This document shows positions 9,625 to 20,121 of a stretch of 36,913 nt of DNA, piece by piece (position 1 is the first letter of the stretch; each line of letters opens with the position of its first letter). The notes under the pieces are model-generated. The model had not been told where the DNA came from. It did not search any database and was given only the letters and a program-made list of their open reading frames with translations. The position numbers were made by a program, and so were the translations under genes. The stretch is from Magnetococcales bacterium (GTDB taxonomy: Bacteria; Pseudomonadota; Magnetococcia; Magnetococcales; Magnetaquicoccaceae): contig JADFYY010000009.1 of NCBI GenBank assembly GCA_015232825.1, positions 1-36,913 of the forward strand, in the 5' to 3' direction.

Positions 9625-12301
9625 TCCACTCTCCAACCGCCCAGATCCCGATACTCTCCTCGCGCAACTCGTTGCCGATGAGACGCAAGGCCAAAGAGGA
9701 AAACTGAAAATTTTTTTCGGTGCCTGTCCAGGAGTGGGCAAAACTTACGCCATGCTAAACGCCGCACGACTCTTGCGTGGCCAGGGCGTTGACGTAGTGG
9801 CAGGCATTGTGGAAACGCACGGTCGTGCGGAAACCGCCGATCTGCTGCAACAATTGGAAATTTTACCACGCCGACGGATCGATTATAAAGGGCATATATT
9901 TGAAGAGTTTGATCTAGATGCTGCCCTGCAACGCAATCCACAGTTGATTCTGGTAGACGAATTGGCCCATTCCAATACTCCAGGTTCACGCCATCCCAAG
10001 CGGTGGCAGGACATCAATGAACTATTAGCGTGTGGCATCGATGTCCTGACATCGGTCAACGTGCAGCATGTGGAAAGTCTTAACGATGTCATCAGCAAAA
10101 TTACCGGTATTCGCATCTTGGAACGGGTGCCCGATCATGTCATTGATCAGGCGAATGAGATGGTACTGGTGGACCTGCCCCCTGAAGAGTTGTTACAACG
10201 TCTTCGGGAAGGCAAGGTGTATATTCCCCAGCAGGCGGAACGGGCCATGGAACATTTCTTCCGCAAGGGCAACCTGTTGGCCTTGCGGGAATTAGCCTTA
10301 CGTCGAACCGCAGACCGAGTGGATGGCGATGTGCGCGCTTGGCGTCGAGAAAAGTCGGTCACAACCGTCTGGCAGACCAGAGAATCGGTCCTGGTGTGCG
10401 TGGGACCAGGACCGGATAGCGAACGATTGGTACGTCGTGCGGCCCGTCGAGCCAATCAGACCGGTGCCCCATGGCATGCCATTGCCATTGAAACGCCGTC
10501 CATGCAAAATCTGCCAGACACCGCACGATCTCGTATTTTCGGCATTCTGAAACTGGCTCAGGAGATGGGAGGACAAACGGCGAATCTTTCAGGTCAAGAC
10601 GCCGTGGAGGTCGCCATTGCCTATGCCCGCGAATACAATCTAGGAACTCTGCTGGTGGGACGAGACCGCTATCACCGACTGCCATGGCAGCACGGTTTTG
10701 CTGAAAAACTGGCCAGAATGGCCCCAGATCTGGAGCTACTGCAGGTCGCCAGAGCGGATCTTGATCAAAAAACGGCCATGGTGCCTGTTTCCGCCAAACC
10801 AAACGAAAAGAGAGGATGGCACTCTTATATGTGGTCCTTTCTTACTGTGGCTTTGGTGACTGTGGGCACCTCCCCTTTGCATGCCTTGCTTGATAAAGCC
10901 AACATCGTCATGATTTTTCTGCTGGCCGTGGTCTTTACGGCCATACAGTTTGGACGGGGTGCCGCTATTCTGGCGGCTTTTCTGGCAGTGGCGGCTTTCG
11001 ATTTCTTTTTTGTGCCTCCACGCTTCAATTTCGCTGTTCACGACGCTCAATATCTGGTCACCTTCGCTGTGATGCTGATCGTGGCTTTGGTGGTGGGACA
11101 ACTCACCGCTGGACTGCGTTTTCAGGCTTCAGCGGCTTGCAAACGGGAACAGCGCATGCAAGCACTGTATGAAATGTCCAGGGATCTCTCCAGTGCCTTA
11201 AGTGTGGAACAAATTGTCGAAATTTGTCAGAGATTCATCAAACGGGGATTCAACGCATCCATGACTCTGTTCGTTCCTGGTCAAGGAGAACACCTATGGT
11301 TGGCCGAAGGAGCCCCAACACTCGATGCGGTCGATAGCGGCATTGCCCAATGGTCTTTTGATCACGGACAAAATGCTGGATTAGGGACCGACACCCTGCC
11401 CTCGGCCCACGCCCTTTTTGTCCCTCTCAAGGCTCCCACTCGTCTGTGCGGGGTGCTGGCATTGGTACCCGATGAACCTCACTGGGAACTCCCTCCAGGA
11501 CAACAGTTATTATTGAATACAAGTGCCACATTAATCGCCATTGCATTGGAACGGGTTTATTACGTAATCCTAGCCAGAGATGCCCAGGTGAGCATGGAGT
11601 CCGAACGATTGCGCAACTCATTGCTGTCAGCCATCTCCCATGATCTACGCACCCCATTGACCGTGATCACCGGGCTTGTGGATGCCATGCGTCTGGCCAA
11701 CCCCTCTTTATCCGAACCCCACATTGGCCTAGTCAATACGATTCGCGACGAAGTGACACGAACGGTGACCATGATCAACAATCTGCTGGATATGGCCCGT
11801 ATGCAGATGGGCAGTGTTGTGTTAAAGCGTGGGTGGCAGACTCTGGAAGAGGTGGTAGGATTGTCAATGAACCATTGCGCGGCCCTGCTGACTCATCATC
11901 TGGTACGCATTGACCTGCCCCCGGATCTGCCCTTACTGGAGATGGACACGATACTGATGGAGAGGGTTTTCAACAACTTACTGGAAAATGCGATCAAATA
12001 CACCCCACACGGCACCCTCATCACCATATCGGCTTATCTGGATGGGGCATTTGTCAAAATTTCGGTCAGTGACAATGGGCTTGGCTTGCCACCGGGCATA
12101 GAAAATCAATTATTTGAAAAGTTCACCAGAGGAAAAATCGAGTCAGCCGTTGCAGGATTTGGATTGGGATTGGCCATTGTACGTGCCATTATCGAGGCAC
12201 ACGGTGGTTCGGTGTGGGCAGAAAACCTGCCGGAAAGGGGGGCGCGTTTTAACCTGCTTCTACCTGTGAACGATCCCCCCTCTATCCCGGAAGAAGCCTA
12301 A
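9614..12301 (+). CDS. kdpD: Osmosensitive K+ channel histidine kinase KdpD
   Basis: N-terminal KdpD domain with GACPGVGKTYAML Walker motif, USP-like region, four-TM region, HisKA (SAISHDLRTPLTVITG), HATPase_c. Confidence 0.95.
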   Translation: MVTDPLSNRPDPDTLLAQLVADETQGQRGKLKIFFGACPGVGKTYAMLNAARLLRGQGVDVVAGIVETHGRAETADLLQQLEILPRRRIDYKGHIFEEFDLDAALQRNPQLILVDELAHSNTPGSRHPKRWQDINELLACGIDVLTSVNVQHVESLNDVISKITGIRILERVPDHVIDQANEMVLVDLPPEELLQRLREGKVYIPQQAERAMEHFFRKGNLLALRELALRRTADRVDGDVRAWRREKSVTTVWQTRESVLVCVGPGPDSERLVRRAARRANQTGAPWHAIAIETPSMQNLPDTARSRIFGILKLAQEMGGQTANLSGQDAVEVAIAYAREYNLGTLLVGRDRYHRLPWQHGFAEKLARMAPDLELLQVARADLDQKTAMVPVSAKPNEKRGWHSYMWSFLTVALVTVGTSPLHALLDKANIVMIFLLAVVFTAIQFGRGAAILAAFLAVAAFDFFFVPPRFNFAVHDAQYLVTFAVMLIVALVVGQLTAGLRFQASAACKREQRMQALYEMSRDLSSALSVEQIVEICQRFIKRGFNASMTLFVPGQGEHLWLAEGAPTLDAVDSGIAQWSFDHGQNAGLGTDTLPSAHALFVPLKAPTRLCGVLALVPDEPHWELPPGQQLLLNTSATLIAIALERVYYVILARDAQVSMESERLRNSLLSAISHDLRTPLTVITGLVDAMRLANPSLSEPHIGLVNTIRDEVTRTVTMINNLLDMARMQMGSVVLKRGWQTLEEVVGLSMNHCAALLTHHLVRIDLPPDLPLLEMDTILMERVFNNLLENAIKYTPHGTLITISAYLDGAFVKISVSDNGLGLPPGIENQLFEKFTRGKIESAVAGFGLGLAIVRAIIEAHGGSVWAENLPERGARFNLLLPVNDPPSIPEEA

Positions 12302-12330
12302 TTTAAATATTCCCATTTGGAGAAATATTC

Positions 12331-13041
12331 ATGACTGACGGAAAACATCAAGTAATATCAATTGTACTTATAGAAGACGAAGCTCAAATTCTTCGTTTTG
12401 TCCGTGCGGCCTTGGAAGCCGATCAATACCAAGTCATCGGAGCAGAGACTGGAAAACGTGGACTGATAGAAATCGCCACCCGCCGCCCTGACTTGGTTAT
12501 TATAGACCTAGGGCTACCGGATATGGACGGCATAGAGGTCATCCGTGATATCCGTTCGTGGTCCAACCTCCCTATCCTGATTCTTTCAGCAAGGGATAAT
12601 GAAATCGCCAAGGTCAACGCCCTAGATGTCGGCGCAGACGACTACTTGACAAAACCTTTCGGATTACCAGAACTATTGGCCCGTGTGAGGGCCTTATTGC
12701 GCCGTTTGGCGCGTCATTCCAATCCTGAGGACGGTTCATCACTCGTTTCCTTTGGCAACGTCAAAATTAATCTCGCGCAACGCATCGTCACCAAGAATGA
12801 AATTCCCATTCATCTAACCACAATCGAATACCGCTTGCTAACACAATTGATAACCAACTCTGGACGTGTTATGACTCACCGCGTTTTACTGCGGGATGTG
12901 TGGGGACCGAATCATTCAGAAAACACCCATTATTTACGTGTCTACATGTCCAATTTGCGTCGCAAGCTCGAAGAAGATCCAAATGTACCCAAACATATCC
13001 TAACAGAATCCGGCGTGGGCTATCGTCTGGTACTTTCATAA
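12331..13041 (+). CDS. kdpE: Response regulator KdpE (REC + winged helix, OmpR family)
   Basis: REC domain VIIDLGLPDMDGIEVI, GADDYLTKPF; C-terminal trans_reg_C; directly after kdpD. Confidence 0.93.
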   Translation: MTDGKHQVISIVLIEDEAQILRFVRAALEADQYQVIGAETGKRGLIEIATRRPDLVIIDLGLPDMDGIEVIRDIRSWSNLPILILSARDNEIAKVNALDVGADDYLTKPFGLPELLARVRALLRRLARHSNPEDGSSLVSFGNVKINLAQRIVTKNEIPIHLTTIEYRLLTQLITNSGRVMTHRVLLRDVWGPNHSENTHYLRVYMSNLRRKLEEDPNVPKHILTESGVGYRLVLS

Positions 13042-13181
13042 AGCGACGATTATTCCGTACATTGGTTACAATTTGTAAACAATATTTCTACAGAATCACG
13101 GATTGTCAAGTGCATCATTCTGGTATAGGCTTTGACCTCATTAACGAGCCATCTACCAAAAACCAAAAAGGTGAACTTGAT

Positions 13182-13811
13182 ATGGATGCTTTGTTCCGCA
13201 AAGAAGGCGAATTTCCAGATTGGGAGACGCTCTACAATACTGAACCCGTCCAGACCCTCCCCTGGTTCACCCTGGAACCGGACCTCGACTTGGTTTGTAC
13301 CTTGAAAGAGCATCACATCTCCAGCGGCACCTTTCTTGATCTGGGAACTGGTCCAGGAACCCAAGCCGTATGGCTGGCAAAGCAGGGATTTCAGGTCACC
13401 GGCAGCGATTTATCCCTCTCAGCCATTGCCGCAGCCGAACACTATGCCCGTTCACAGGGGGTATGCGTCGCCTTAGTCGAAGACGACATCCTTGCATCTT
13501 CTTTAGAGGGTCCGTTTGATTACATCTTTGACCGGGGTTGTTTTCATGTCCTGCCACCAGAGGCCCGGGCGGTTTATGTACAGACGGCCTTTCGCCTGTT
13601 AAACCCGCAAGGACGACTGCTTCTGAAGTGTTTCCACGTCAAGGAGACCGGGATGCAAGGAGGGCCACACCGTTTTTCGACAGAATTGATCCGTTCCACC
13701 TTTTCAAGCCATTTTGAACTGTTGACAAGCCATGAGACTCATTTTGAGGGCACACGCTCCCCAAATCCCTTGGCACTATTCAACATCTTGCAACCCAGGA
13801 ACGCCAAGTGA
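13182..13811 (+). CDS. Class I SAM-dependent methyltransferase
   Basis: FLDLGTGPGTQAVWLAKQGFQVTGSDLS SAM motif; start MDALFRKEGEFPDW at 13182 more plausible than 12900, which overlaps kdpE. Confidence 0.82.
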   Translation: MDALFRKEGEFPDWETLYNTEPVQTLPWFTLEPDLDLVCTLKEHHISSGTFLDLGTGPGTQAVWLAKQGFQVTGSDLSLSAIAAAEHYARSQGVCVALVEDDILASSLEGPFDYIFDRGCFHVLPPEARAVYVQTAFRLLNPQGRLLLKCFHVKETGMQGGPHRFSTELIRSTFSSHFELLTSHETHFEGTRSPNPLALFNILQPRNAK

Positions 13812-14344
13812 ATACAGATAATCTCCTGCGATTCACCCCCATGGCCCGTTGGATCCATTGGGGAATGGCCCTGTTGTTGATACTTCTGGTCGGATTGGGA
13901 TTCTATGCCATAAGCCTGACCTATTATGATCCCTATTATCACCGTTCGGTTTTTTGGCACCGTTCTTTGGGCATTTTGGCATTTATGCTGTTGTTATTGC
14001 GCATTTCCTGGCGTTTAAAGCACGCTCCGCCACCTCTGCCCGAAACCTTTCCAAAATGGGAACGGCTTGCCGCCACACTGACCCATTTGGGACTCTACGT
14101 AATGATGGGCTTTCTTCCCATTTCCGGCTATTTGATGTCCACGGCTGATGGTCACGGGGTCAACGTTTTTGGCTGGTTTGAACTCCCGGCCCTGCTGCCT
14201 GTGGCAAAAGGACGGGAAACCTGGGCGGGAATGATCCATTTGGTATTGGCGGTTCTCTTTTGTTCCCTGGTCTTGCTGCACGTCCTGGCCGCGCTCAAGC
14301 ACCATTTCATCAATCGCGACGGAATTCTCCGTCGCATGTGGTAA
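13808..14344 (+). CDS. Cytochrome b561 family protein
   Basis: Four-TM protein RFTPMARWIHWGMALLLILLVGLGFY, SVFWHRSLGILAFMLLLLRISWR, GFLPISGYLMST, LHVLAALKHHFINRDGILRRMW; GTG start overlaps preceding stop. Confidence 0.9.
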   Translation: MNTDNLLRFTPMARWIHWGMALLLILLVGLGFYAISLTYYDPYYHRSVFWHRSLGILAFMLLLLRISWRLKHAPPPLPETFPKWERLAATLTHLGLYVMMGFLPISGYLMSTADGHGVNVFGWFELPALLPVAKGRETWAGMIHLVLAVLFCSLVLLHVLAALKHHFINRDGILRRMW

Positions 14345-14382
14345 TAACAACATTTTCAACACCAACAGGAGAAAATAATATC

Positions 14383-14955
14383 ATGAATCAAAAACGTTTT
14401 ATTCAAGGGACCGCTCTCGTTTGCTCTCTTTGGATGGGTCTCTCCACCGTATGGGCTGCGGAGGAAAAATATAAAATCGACCCCACCCACTCCTTTGTCA
14501 CCTTTACCATTCCCCATTTGGGCTATAGCCTGTTGCAAGGACGCTTCAACAAAATCGATGGGGCCTTCTCCGTGGATGCCAACCAAGGAACCATTCAGGT
14601 CACTGTGGAGACGGCTTCCATTGACAGCAATCACGCCGAACGGGACAAACATTTAAAAGGCAAAGATTTTCTGGATGTGGAGCAATTTCCAAAGGCCGAA
14701 TTCAAAAGCAAACGCATTGTGGAGAAAGAGGGCAAGGCCCAAGTGGAAGGAGATTTTACCCTACACGGCGTGACCAAACCGATCACCTTTGAGGCCAAAT
14801 TGATTGGGACCGGTCCTGATCCCTGGGGCGGATTCCGCCGGGGTTATGCCGGAAGCCTGCGCATCAAACGTTCGGATTACAAGATCAGCTATAATCTTGG
14901 GCCTGCCGCCGAAGAGATGGATTTAGGGCTCTATATCGAAGGCATTCGTCAATAA
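14383..14955 (+). CDS. YceI family periplasmic protein
   Basis: Signal peptide; YKIDPTHSFVTFTIPHLGYSLLQGRFNKIDG...; DFTLHGVTKPITFEAKL; CAGGAG upstream of ATG 14383. Confidence 0.93.
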   Translation: MNQKRFIQGTALVCSLWMGLSTVWAAEEKYKIDPTHSFVTFTIPHLGYSLLQGRFNKIDGAFSVDANQGTIQVTVETASIDSNHAERDKHLKGKDFLDVEQFPKAEFKSKRIVEKEGKAQVEGDFTLHGVTKPITFEAKLIGTGPDPWGGFRRGYAGSLRIKRSDYKISYNLGPAAEEMDLGLYIEGIRQ

Positions 14956-15000
14956 ATAAAAAAAGGCCGCAGCAACGACAACCGATTCCGTGCTGCGGCC
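14956..15000 (-). terminator. Rho-independent terminator (minus strand, for the gene at 15018-15308; possibly bidirectional)
   Basis: Perfect 10-bp stem GGCCGCAGCA/TGCTGCGGCC with 16-nt loop; on the minus strand followed by TTTTTTTATTT. Confidence 0.75.
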
Positions 15001-15017
15001 TCTTCCCTCTCAAAACC

Positions 15018-15308
15018 TCAATTTTTTCCAGCAACCGTGCCAGTTTTGATGGATCCTGACTCAACAGCCGGTGGATTCTGCCGCAAAACGCCCGCTTCGG
15101 TGAGTTTACCGATCACCTGTTGCGACATACCAAAAGCCCGAACAAAACCATCCAATGGCATGATCAAACGGAGCTTGGTATCCAGTTTCGGATTTTTTGG
15201 ATCAGGGCTGGTGGGATCAAGGCTAGACAGTTCAATACGAACGATATTACCCGTCACAGCAATGTTGCCAAACGTGTCACAATACATCTCTTTAACTTCC
15301 ATGAACAA
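15018..15308 (-). CDS. Hypothetical protein (96 aa)
   Basis: ORF with protein-like composition; terminator directly downstream; no family recognised. Confidence 0.6.
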   Translation of the reverse strand: MFMEVKEMYCDTFGNIAVTGNIVRIELSSLDPTSPDPKNPKLDTKLRLIMPLDGFVRAFGMSQQVIGKLTEAGVLRQNPPAVESGSIKTGTVAGKN

Positions 15309-15358
15309 TTCCCCTTATACTGGTTGGTTGGAAAGAAAATAATCACTCAAAAATCTTT

Positions 15359-15895
15359 CTAAATCATAATTTTAGCCTGATCCAACGCCTCACGATAGTG
15401 TTGATACCGTTCGTCCATCCACAAACTCAAGCCAACTGCCAAATCCAAATTATCCGGTTTTTTTTCAATATCGCCATGAACCCTTTGTACCACATGCAAG
15501 GCCACACTGACAAAGCCATCCTCTTCAAAATTATCCGTAATGATCTGAAACAACATTAAATCATTTTGAACACTCCTCGTCAAATGGGGATCAATCCCCC
15601 GTTCAAGCGCACCCAGAAAGTCCATAGTTTTGGCAGGATGGGTGACCAAAACCGCTTGTTTCCAAGCAAAAGCCAGAAGAGGGGAAAAATAACGGGCAAA
15701 AATTCTTCTTTTTAAGATCTGATAGCCAGCCAATGACAACGTGGCAAAAAACGTTTCATCCGGTCCAACGTTTATCTCCTCCATCAGCCAGTCGGTCAAC
15801 CCCTGGATCGTCTGCCGCCGGTGGCGTTGCAGGTTTTCCATCCATTCCGCCTCCAGCATGGCTGGAGTGGTCATGAGGAGAATAACCAGGAACAA
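15359..15895 (-). CDS. Hypothetical protein (178 aa)
   Basis: ORF overlapping the end of the SpmA/B-like gene; no domain recognised. Confidence 0.65.
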   Translation of the reverse strand: MFLVILLMTTPAMLEAEWMENLQRHRRQTIQGLTDWLMEEINVGPDETFFATLSLAGYQILKRRIFARYFSPLLAFAWKQAVLVTHPAKTMDFLGALERGIDPHLTRSVQNDLMLFQIITDNFEEDGFVSVALHVVQRVHGDIEKKPDNLDLAVGLSLWMDERYQHYREALDQAKIMI

Positions 15896-17148
15896 ATAAA
15901 GACCGCTGCCGCCACCCCGACCAAATCCCCAAGCAAGGCTGCAGCCAAGGTGTGACGAACCCGACGGATCCGTATTGCCCCATAATAGACCGCTAAGATA
16001 TAAAACGTGGTCTCTGAAGAGCCTTGCAAGGTGCTGGTCAGCATCCCCACATAACCATCCGGGCCAATGGCAGGATTTTGCAGCAACGAGGCCAGATAAC
16101 CCTGCGCACCAGAACCCGACAAGGGCCGCAATATCGCCATGGTCAAGGCATCCGCAGGCAAACCGATCTTGGCGGTCAAAGGTCCAACAAAATCGGTAAA
16201 ATAGCCTAAGGCACCACTCGCACGAAACATCCCAACTGCGACCAAAATCGCCACCAGATAGGGAATAATCCGCACAGCCACCTCAAACCCCTCCCGCGCA
16301 CCTTCAACAAACACCTCGTAAACCCGTACCCCGCGAAAATATCCAAACGCCAGCATGCCTGTCATGATGACCGGCAAGACCCAAGGAGAGATGGCGCGAC
16401 CATAAACAATCGTCACGGGAATCAGCCCAATCAAAACCACCAAAGCCGTCACAGATACCCATGACGGATAACCTACCCCTTCCATCATGATCGGAGGGAG
16501 AGAGTCCGAATCTGAGGCCGAAGAGAACGCGACCGAGGATGTTGTCACAGGAAAGAGTCTCTGCAAAGACTTGGCAGCCAGTATGGCCACCAAGGTGGAA
16601 AAAAAGGTGGCAAACAACGTGGTGGATAAAATGGCGGCTGGATCCGCCGAACCTACCGAGGCCCGTAAAGCAATGACGCTGGTGGGCACCAAGGTCACGC
16701 TAGAGGTGTTGATGGCCAAAAACAAGGCCATGGCATTGGTCGCCGTTCCCGGTTCTGGGTTGAGGCGGTCCAACTCCTTCATGGCGCGAATGCCAAATGG
16801 GGTGGCGGCATTACCCAACCCCAAGGCATTGGCAGAAAGATTTAAGATCATCGCCCCCATGGCCGGATGATCCGCCGGGACATCGGGGAACAATCGCACC
16901 ATGAGCGGACGAATCAAACGGGCCAGAATGGTGAGCAATCCCCCCTCTTCCGCCACCTTCATGAGTCCCAAAAACAGGGCCATCACCCCCACCATGCCAA
17001 TGGCCAAGTTGACCGAATTGGTGGCGGCCTCCACCATGCCGTTCGTCAACACCTGCATGGGGGAGTCCCCCCCAGAACTCCACAAAAGCTGTCGAATCGC
17101 CGTGACCCCAAAGGCGACGGCAACCAAGACAAAGAAAAATAGATTCAT
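15871..17148 (-). CDS. SpmA/SpmB-like nucleoside recognition domain membrane protein (fused)
   Basis: 425 aa with two Gate/nucleoside-recognition halves; NLSANALGLGNAATPFGIRAMKELDRLNP and SGSGAQGYLASLLQNPAIGPDGYVGMLTSTLQGSSETTFYILAVYYGA typical of SpmA and SpmB. Confidence 0.87.
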   Translation of the reverse strand: MNLFFFVLVAVAFGVTAIRQLLWSSGGDSPMQVLTNGMVEAATNSVNLAIGMVGVMALFLGLMKVAEEGGLLTILARLIRPLMVRLFPDVPADHPAMGAMILNLSANALGLGNAATPFGIRAMKELDRLNPEPGTATNAMALFLAINTSSVTLVPTSVIALRASVGSADPAAILSTTLFATFFSTLVAILAAKSLQRLFPVTTSSVAFSSASDSDSLPPIMMEGVGYPSWVSVTALVVLIGLIPVTIVYGRAISPWVLPVIMTGMLAFGYFRGVRVYEVFVEGAREGFEVAVRIIPYLVAILVAVGMFRASGALGYFTDFVGPLTAKIGLPADALTMAILRPLSGSGAQGYLASLLQNPAIGPDGYVGMLTSTLQGSSETTFYILAVYYGAIRIRRVRHTLAAALLGDLVGVAAAVFICSWLFSS

Positions 17149-17172
17149 TCACTCCTACCCGTATTACTCCGC

Positions 17173-19179
17173 TCAGAACGACTCGAACTCATCATCCGAA
17201 TTGGCAGGAGCTGGCAAGGCCTTGGGTTGACTTCCCTTACTGGCAACCACGGCATGAGACCTAGCGACCGGTCGGCCTGTGGCGTGTTGTTCACCTGTTT
17301 TGAAAAACGCCATGCTCTCTTGCAAACGGGTGGCATGATTGAGCAATTCATCCGCTGTGGCGGACATCTCCTCACTGGCCCCGGCATTGCGTTGAATGAC
17401 CTGATCCAGTTGTTGAATGGCTGAATTGACCTGACCACCTCCTTGGTTCTGCTCAAGACTGGAAGAAGCGATCTCCTGTACCAATGCAGCGGTTCGCTGA
17501 ATGTCTGGAACCAATTTTTGCATGATCTGCCCAGTCTTCTCTGCCACCTCCACGCTGGAGGCGGAAAGACTACTGATCTCACCAGCCGCATTCTGGCTAC
17601 GTTCCGCCAATTTGCGCACCTCAGCGGCCACAACCGCAAACCCTTTGCCATGCTCCCCAGCCCGCGCGGCCTCAATGGCGGCATTCAAGGCCAATAAATT
17701 GGTCTGCCGCGCAATCTCTTCAATGATGGAAATCTTTTTAGCGATCTCCTTCATGGCTTCCACAGCCTCTTGCACCGACTGCCCTCCTTCCTGGGCATCA
17801 CGAGCGGCCTGAGAGGCGATTTTCTCTGTGGTCTGGGCGTTTTCCATGTTTTGTTGAATATTGGACGCCATCTGTTCCATGGCGGAAGAGGTCTCCTCAA
17901 TGGAGGCAGCCTGCTCGGTCGCACCCTCCGAAAGGGCGCGTGCATTCTCAGACAACTCCTGGCTACCATTGGCCACGCTATTGGCCGCTATCGTCACCTC
18001 CTCCACCACCCCCTTCAACCGCAACACCATATCGGTGAGTGCCATTGACAAACGTCCCGCTTCATCCTTTCTGCCAGGATCACAGTCGCAAGCCTGACTC
18101 AAATCCCCACGGGCCACTGTCTCGGCATAAACCAAACTGGTAAGAATCGGTTTGGTAATGGAACGGGTCACAAAAGCCGCCAACAATAACCCCAAGACAA
18201 TGGCGATAACCGAAATCAGAATCACCACCTCACGCACTTGACGGGCCCGACTCACCATCTTCTCTTCCGACAGGATGTGTTCCTTGGTGACGACGTTCAT
18301 GTCGTGAAACAGCTTTTTCACGTCCGCCAAATGGAGTTGGGTTTCTTCGGAAAAAATTTTCTCGGATTGAACTTTACCCGCCAAATTTTTTCTAGCCCGA
18401 TCCTGCATTTTGGCCAACCCCCCACGCACCTTCCCCAAGGCTGGCACCACCTGTTCCTGATACAGCTTGGCGGCAGACGACGGATTGCCAGCCACGAGGG
18501 CCGCCTTGATCCCATCCCCGGCCTGATGCAGTAATCGATGTTCTGGTTCGATCTGATCAAGCAAACTGGCCAGTTCCGCATCGGACGCACGCATCTTTTT
18601 GCCATCGTCCCCATACATGAATTTCCCCAGGCCGCATTTGGTGGGGTCGAGCTGCACGGTCAAGTCCTTTTGTGACTGCAAAATGGCATCCTGCACCTTG
18701 CCAGACCAGACCAAATGATCCACTTCTCGCTGGGTAAGAAATTCAGGAAGGCCAGGGTCGGCCCGATGAAACACCTTGCTGATCTGACTAGCCGTCGCGT
18801 GTAATTTCTTGTGTGGCTCTTCTACTGAGGCCAACAAAGGCTTTAAATCTGGCACCAAGGTCTCGGCCTGTTTCCGACCATCGCCATAATACCATTTACC
18901 AAACGCGCACTGGGTGTGATCCAACTGCACCCCGATCTCGGTGATTTTTTCGTCGTTGATGAAGGCACTCACCTTGTTGGCCCAGTTCAGATGATCCACT
19001 TCGCGTTGCAGCAACTCGCCACGCAATTGATTGCCAGCCACCACTTCCAGGCCATCGGTCACCATGTTGGTAATGCCATGCAAAGACCACCCGCCCACCC
19101 CGACCAACAGCAGAAGCACCACACCAATCCCTGTTAGAATCTTCTTGCCCAGACTCAAATTATTCCACATATTCAACAC
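17173..19179 (-). CDS. Methyl-accepting chemotaxis protein with two tandem N-terminal CZB (chemoreceptor zinc-binding) domains
   Basis: TM1, two CZB motifs ([27 protein letters not shown] and [27 protein letters not shown]), TM2, HAMP, MCP hairpin tip [41 protein letters not shown]. Confidence 0.93.
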   Translation of the reverse strand: MLNMWNNLSLGKKILTGIGVVLLLLVGVGGWSLHGITNMVTDGLEVVAGNQLRGELLQREVDHLNWANKVSAFINDEKITEIGVQLDHTQCAFGKWYYGDGRKQAETLVPDLKPLLASVEEPHKKLHATASQISKVFHRADPGLPEFLTQREVDHLVWSGKVQDAILQSQKDLTVQLDPTKCGLGKFMYGDDGKKMRASDAELASLLDQIEPEHRLLHQAGDGIKAALVAGNPSSAAKLYQEQVVPALGKVRGGLAKMQDRARKNLAGKVQSEKIFSEETQLHLADVKKLFHDMNVVTKEHILSEEKMVSRARQVREVVILISVIAIVLGLLLAAFVTRSITKPILTSLVYAETVARGDLSQACDCDPGRKDEAGRLSMALTDMVLRLKGVVEEVTIAANSVANGSQELSENARALSEGATEQAASIEETSSAMEQMASNIQQNMENAQTTEKIASQAARDAQEGGQSVQEAVEAMKEIAKKISIIEEIARQTNLLALNAAIEAARAGEHGKGFAVVAAEVRKLAERSQNAAGEISSLSASSVEVAEKTGQIMQKLVPDIQRTAALVQEIASSSLEQNQGGGQVNSAIQQLDQVIQRNAGASEEMSATADELLNHATRLQESMAFFKTGEQHATGRPVARSHAVVASKGSQPKALPAPANSDDEFESF

Positions 19180-19185
19180 CCCCTC

Positions 19186-20121
19186 TTAGGTCAATTTATA
19201 AGCAAAAGGATCTGGCGCGGTAAAGGCCGCTGCCAGATAACTCACAGAATTGGGATTCTGTTTGCTCACCAAACCGCTGGTAGCCGATCCTGACAAAGTA
19301 GCCATGGTTTCCGGGGTGAAAAGATGCAACAAAATTTCCACCGGACCCAAAGCACAGGCGGTGATACCCGTTTTTTCCTTATAGGCCAACAACCCTTTAG
19401 CATCCCCTGCCTGAATCCGTTCCCACGCTCCCCTATCCAACTGCTGGATGCGCTCTGTCGTTTTTTCATCCTGGGGAAACGGAAGATACCCAAAATTGGG
19501 TCCGTAATGGGTAAAATCCCCAGAGACAACCAACAAGGTATCGTCTGTCAACAAAGGACGAACCCCGGCAGCCCCCTTTGCAAACCCCGCATCGTCCATT
19601 CGGCCCACCAGAATGGGTACCAATTGCCAACCAGGGGTTAAGGCCACTTGCAACCAGGGAAGTTGCATCTCAATGGAATGTTCTCTTCGGTCTGCGCCAG
19701 GAATCCTTCTGGCCACTTGTTGAGCGGATAATGACTCAATCGCCTCCAGATCCAAAGGAATCTCACCCAAAGGGGTAGCAAAATGGGTGGTATCTGGCAA
19801 AGCGAGACCCGCGAATCCTCCCTGATGGGATGGCCCCACCACCACCACCCGTTTAAAACTCTTTCCCTGCACCTGTTTGAAACCCAAAGCCGCTGTTGGC
19901 CCACTGTAAGAATATCCCGCATGAGGAACCAACAAAGCGCGAACCGTACCCGTAGCCGGAACAGGTTTGGCTTCCTTGAGTTGTTGATCCACATAGCCAC
20001 GCAGTTTTTCGGGGTTGTCAGGATACCACCCCCCTTGCATCGCCGCAAGACGCACCCGTTTTTCCATTGCAGGGGACGAATCGGCCTTGACCACTCCCGG
20101 ATAGGATAACCAAAACATCAT
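19186..20121 (-). CDS. Memo-like protein (AmmeMemoRadiSam system protein B family)
   Basis: VPHAGYSYSGPTAALGF, VVVGPSHQGGFAGLALP, SIEMQLPWLQ, VVSGDFTHYGPNFGY, DRGAWERIQAGDAKGLLAY are Memo family motifs; exact start uncertain. Confidence 0.87.
   Translation of the reverse strand: MMFWLSYPGVVKADSSPAMEKRVRLAAMQGGWYPDNPEKLRGYVDQQLKEAKPVPATGTVRALLVPHAGYSYSGPTAALGFKQVQGKSFKRVVVVGPSHQGGFAGLALPDTTHFATPLGEIPLDLEAIESLSAQQVARRIPGADRREHSIEMQLPWLQVALTPGWQLVPILVGRMDDAGFAKGAAGVRPLLTDDTLLVVSGDFTHYGPNFGYLPFPQDEKTTERIQQLDRGAWERIQAGDAKGLLAYKEKTGITACALGPVEILLHLFTPETMATLSGSATSGLVSKQNPNSVSYLAAAFTAPDPFAYKLT

Noticed and set aside
12900-13181. N-terminal extension of the methyltransferase ORF overlapping kdpE
   Set aside because: Out-of-frame shadow of kdpE's end; MDALFRKEGEF at 13182 with upstream AAGGTG is a better start.
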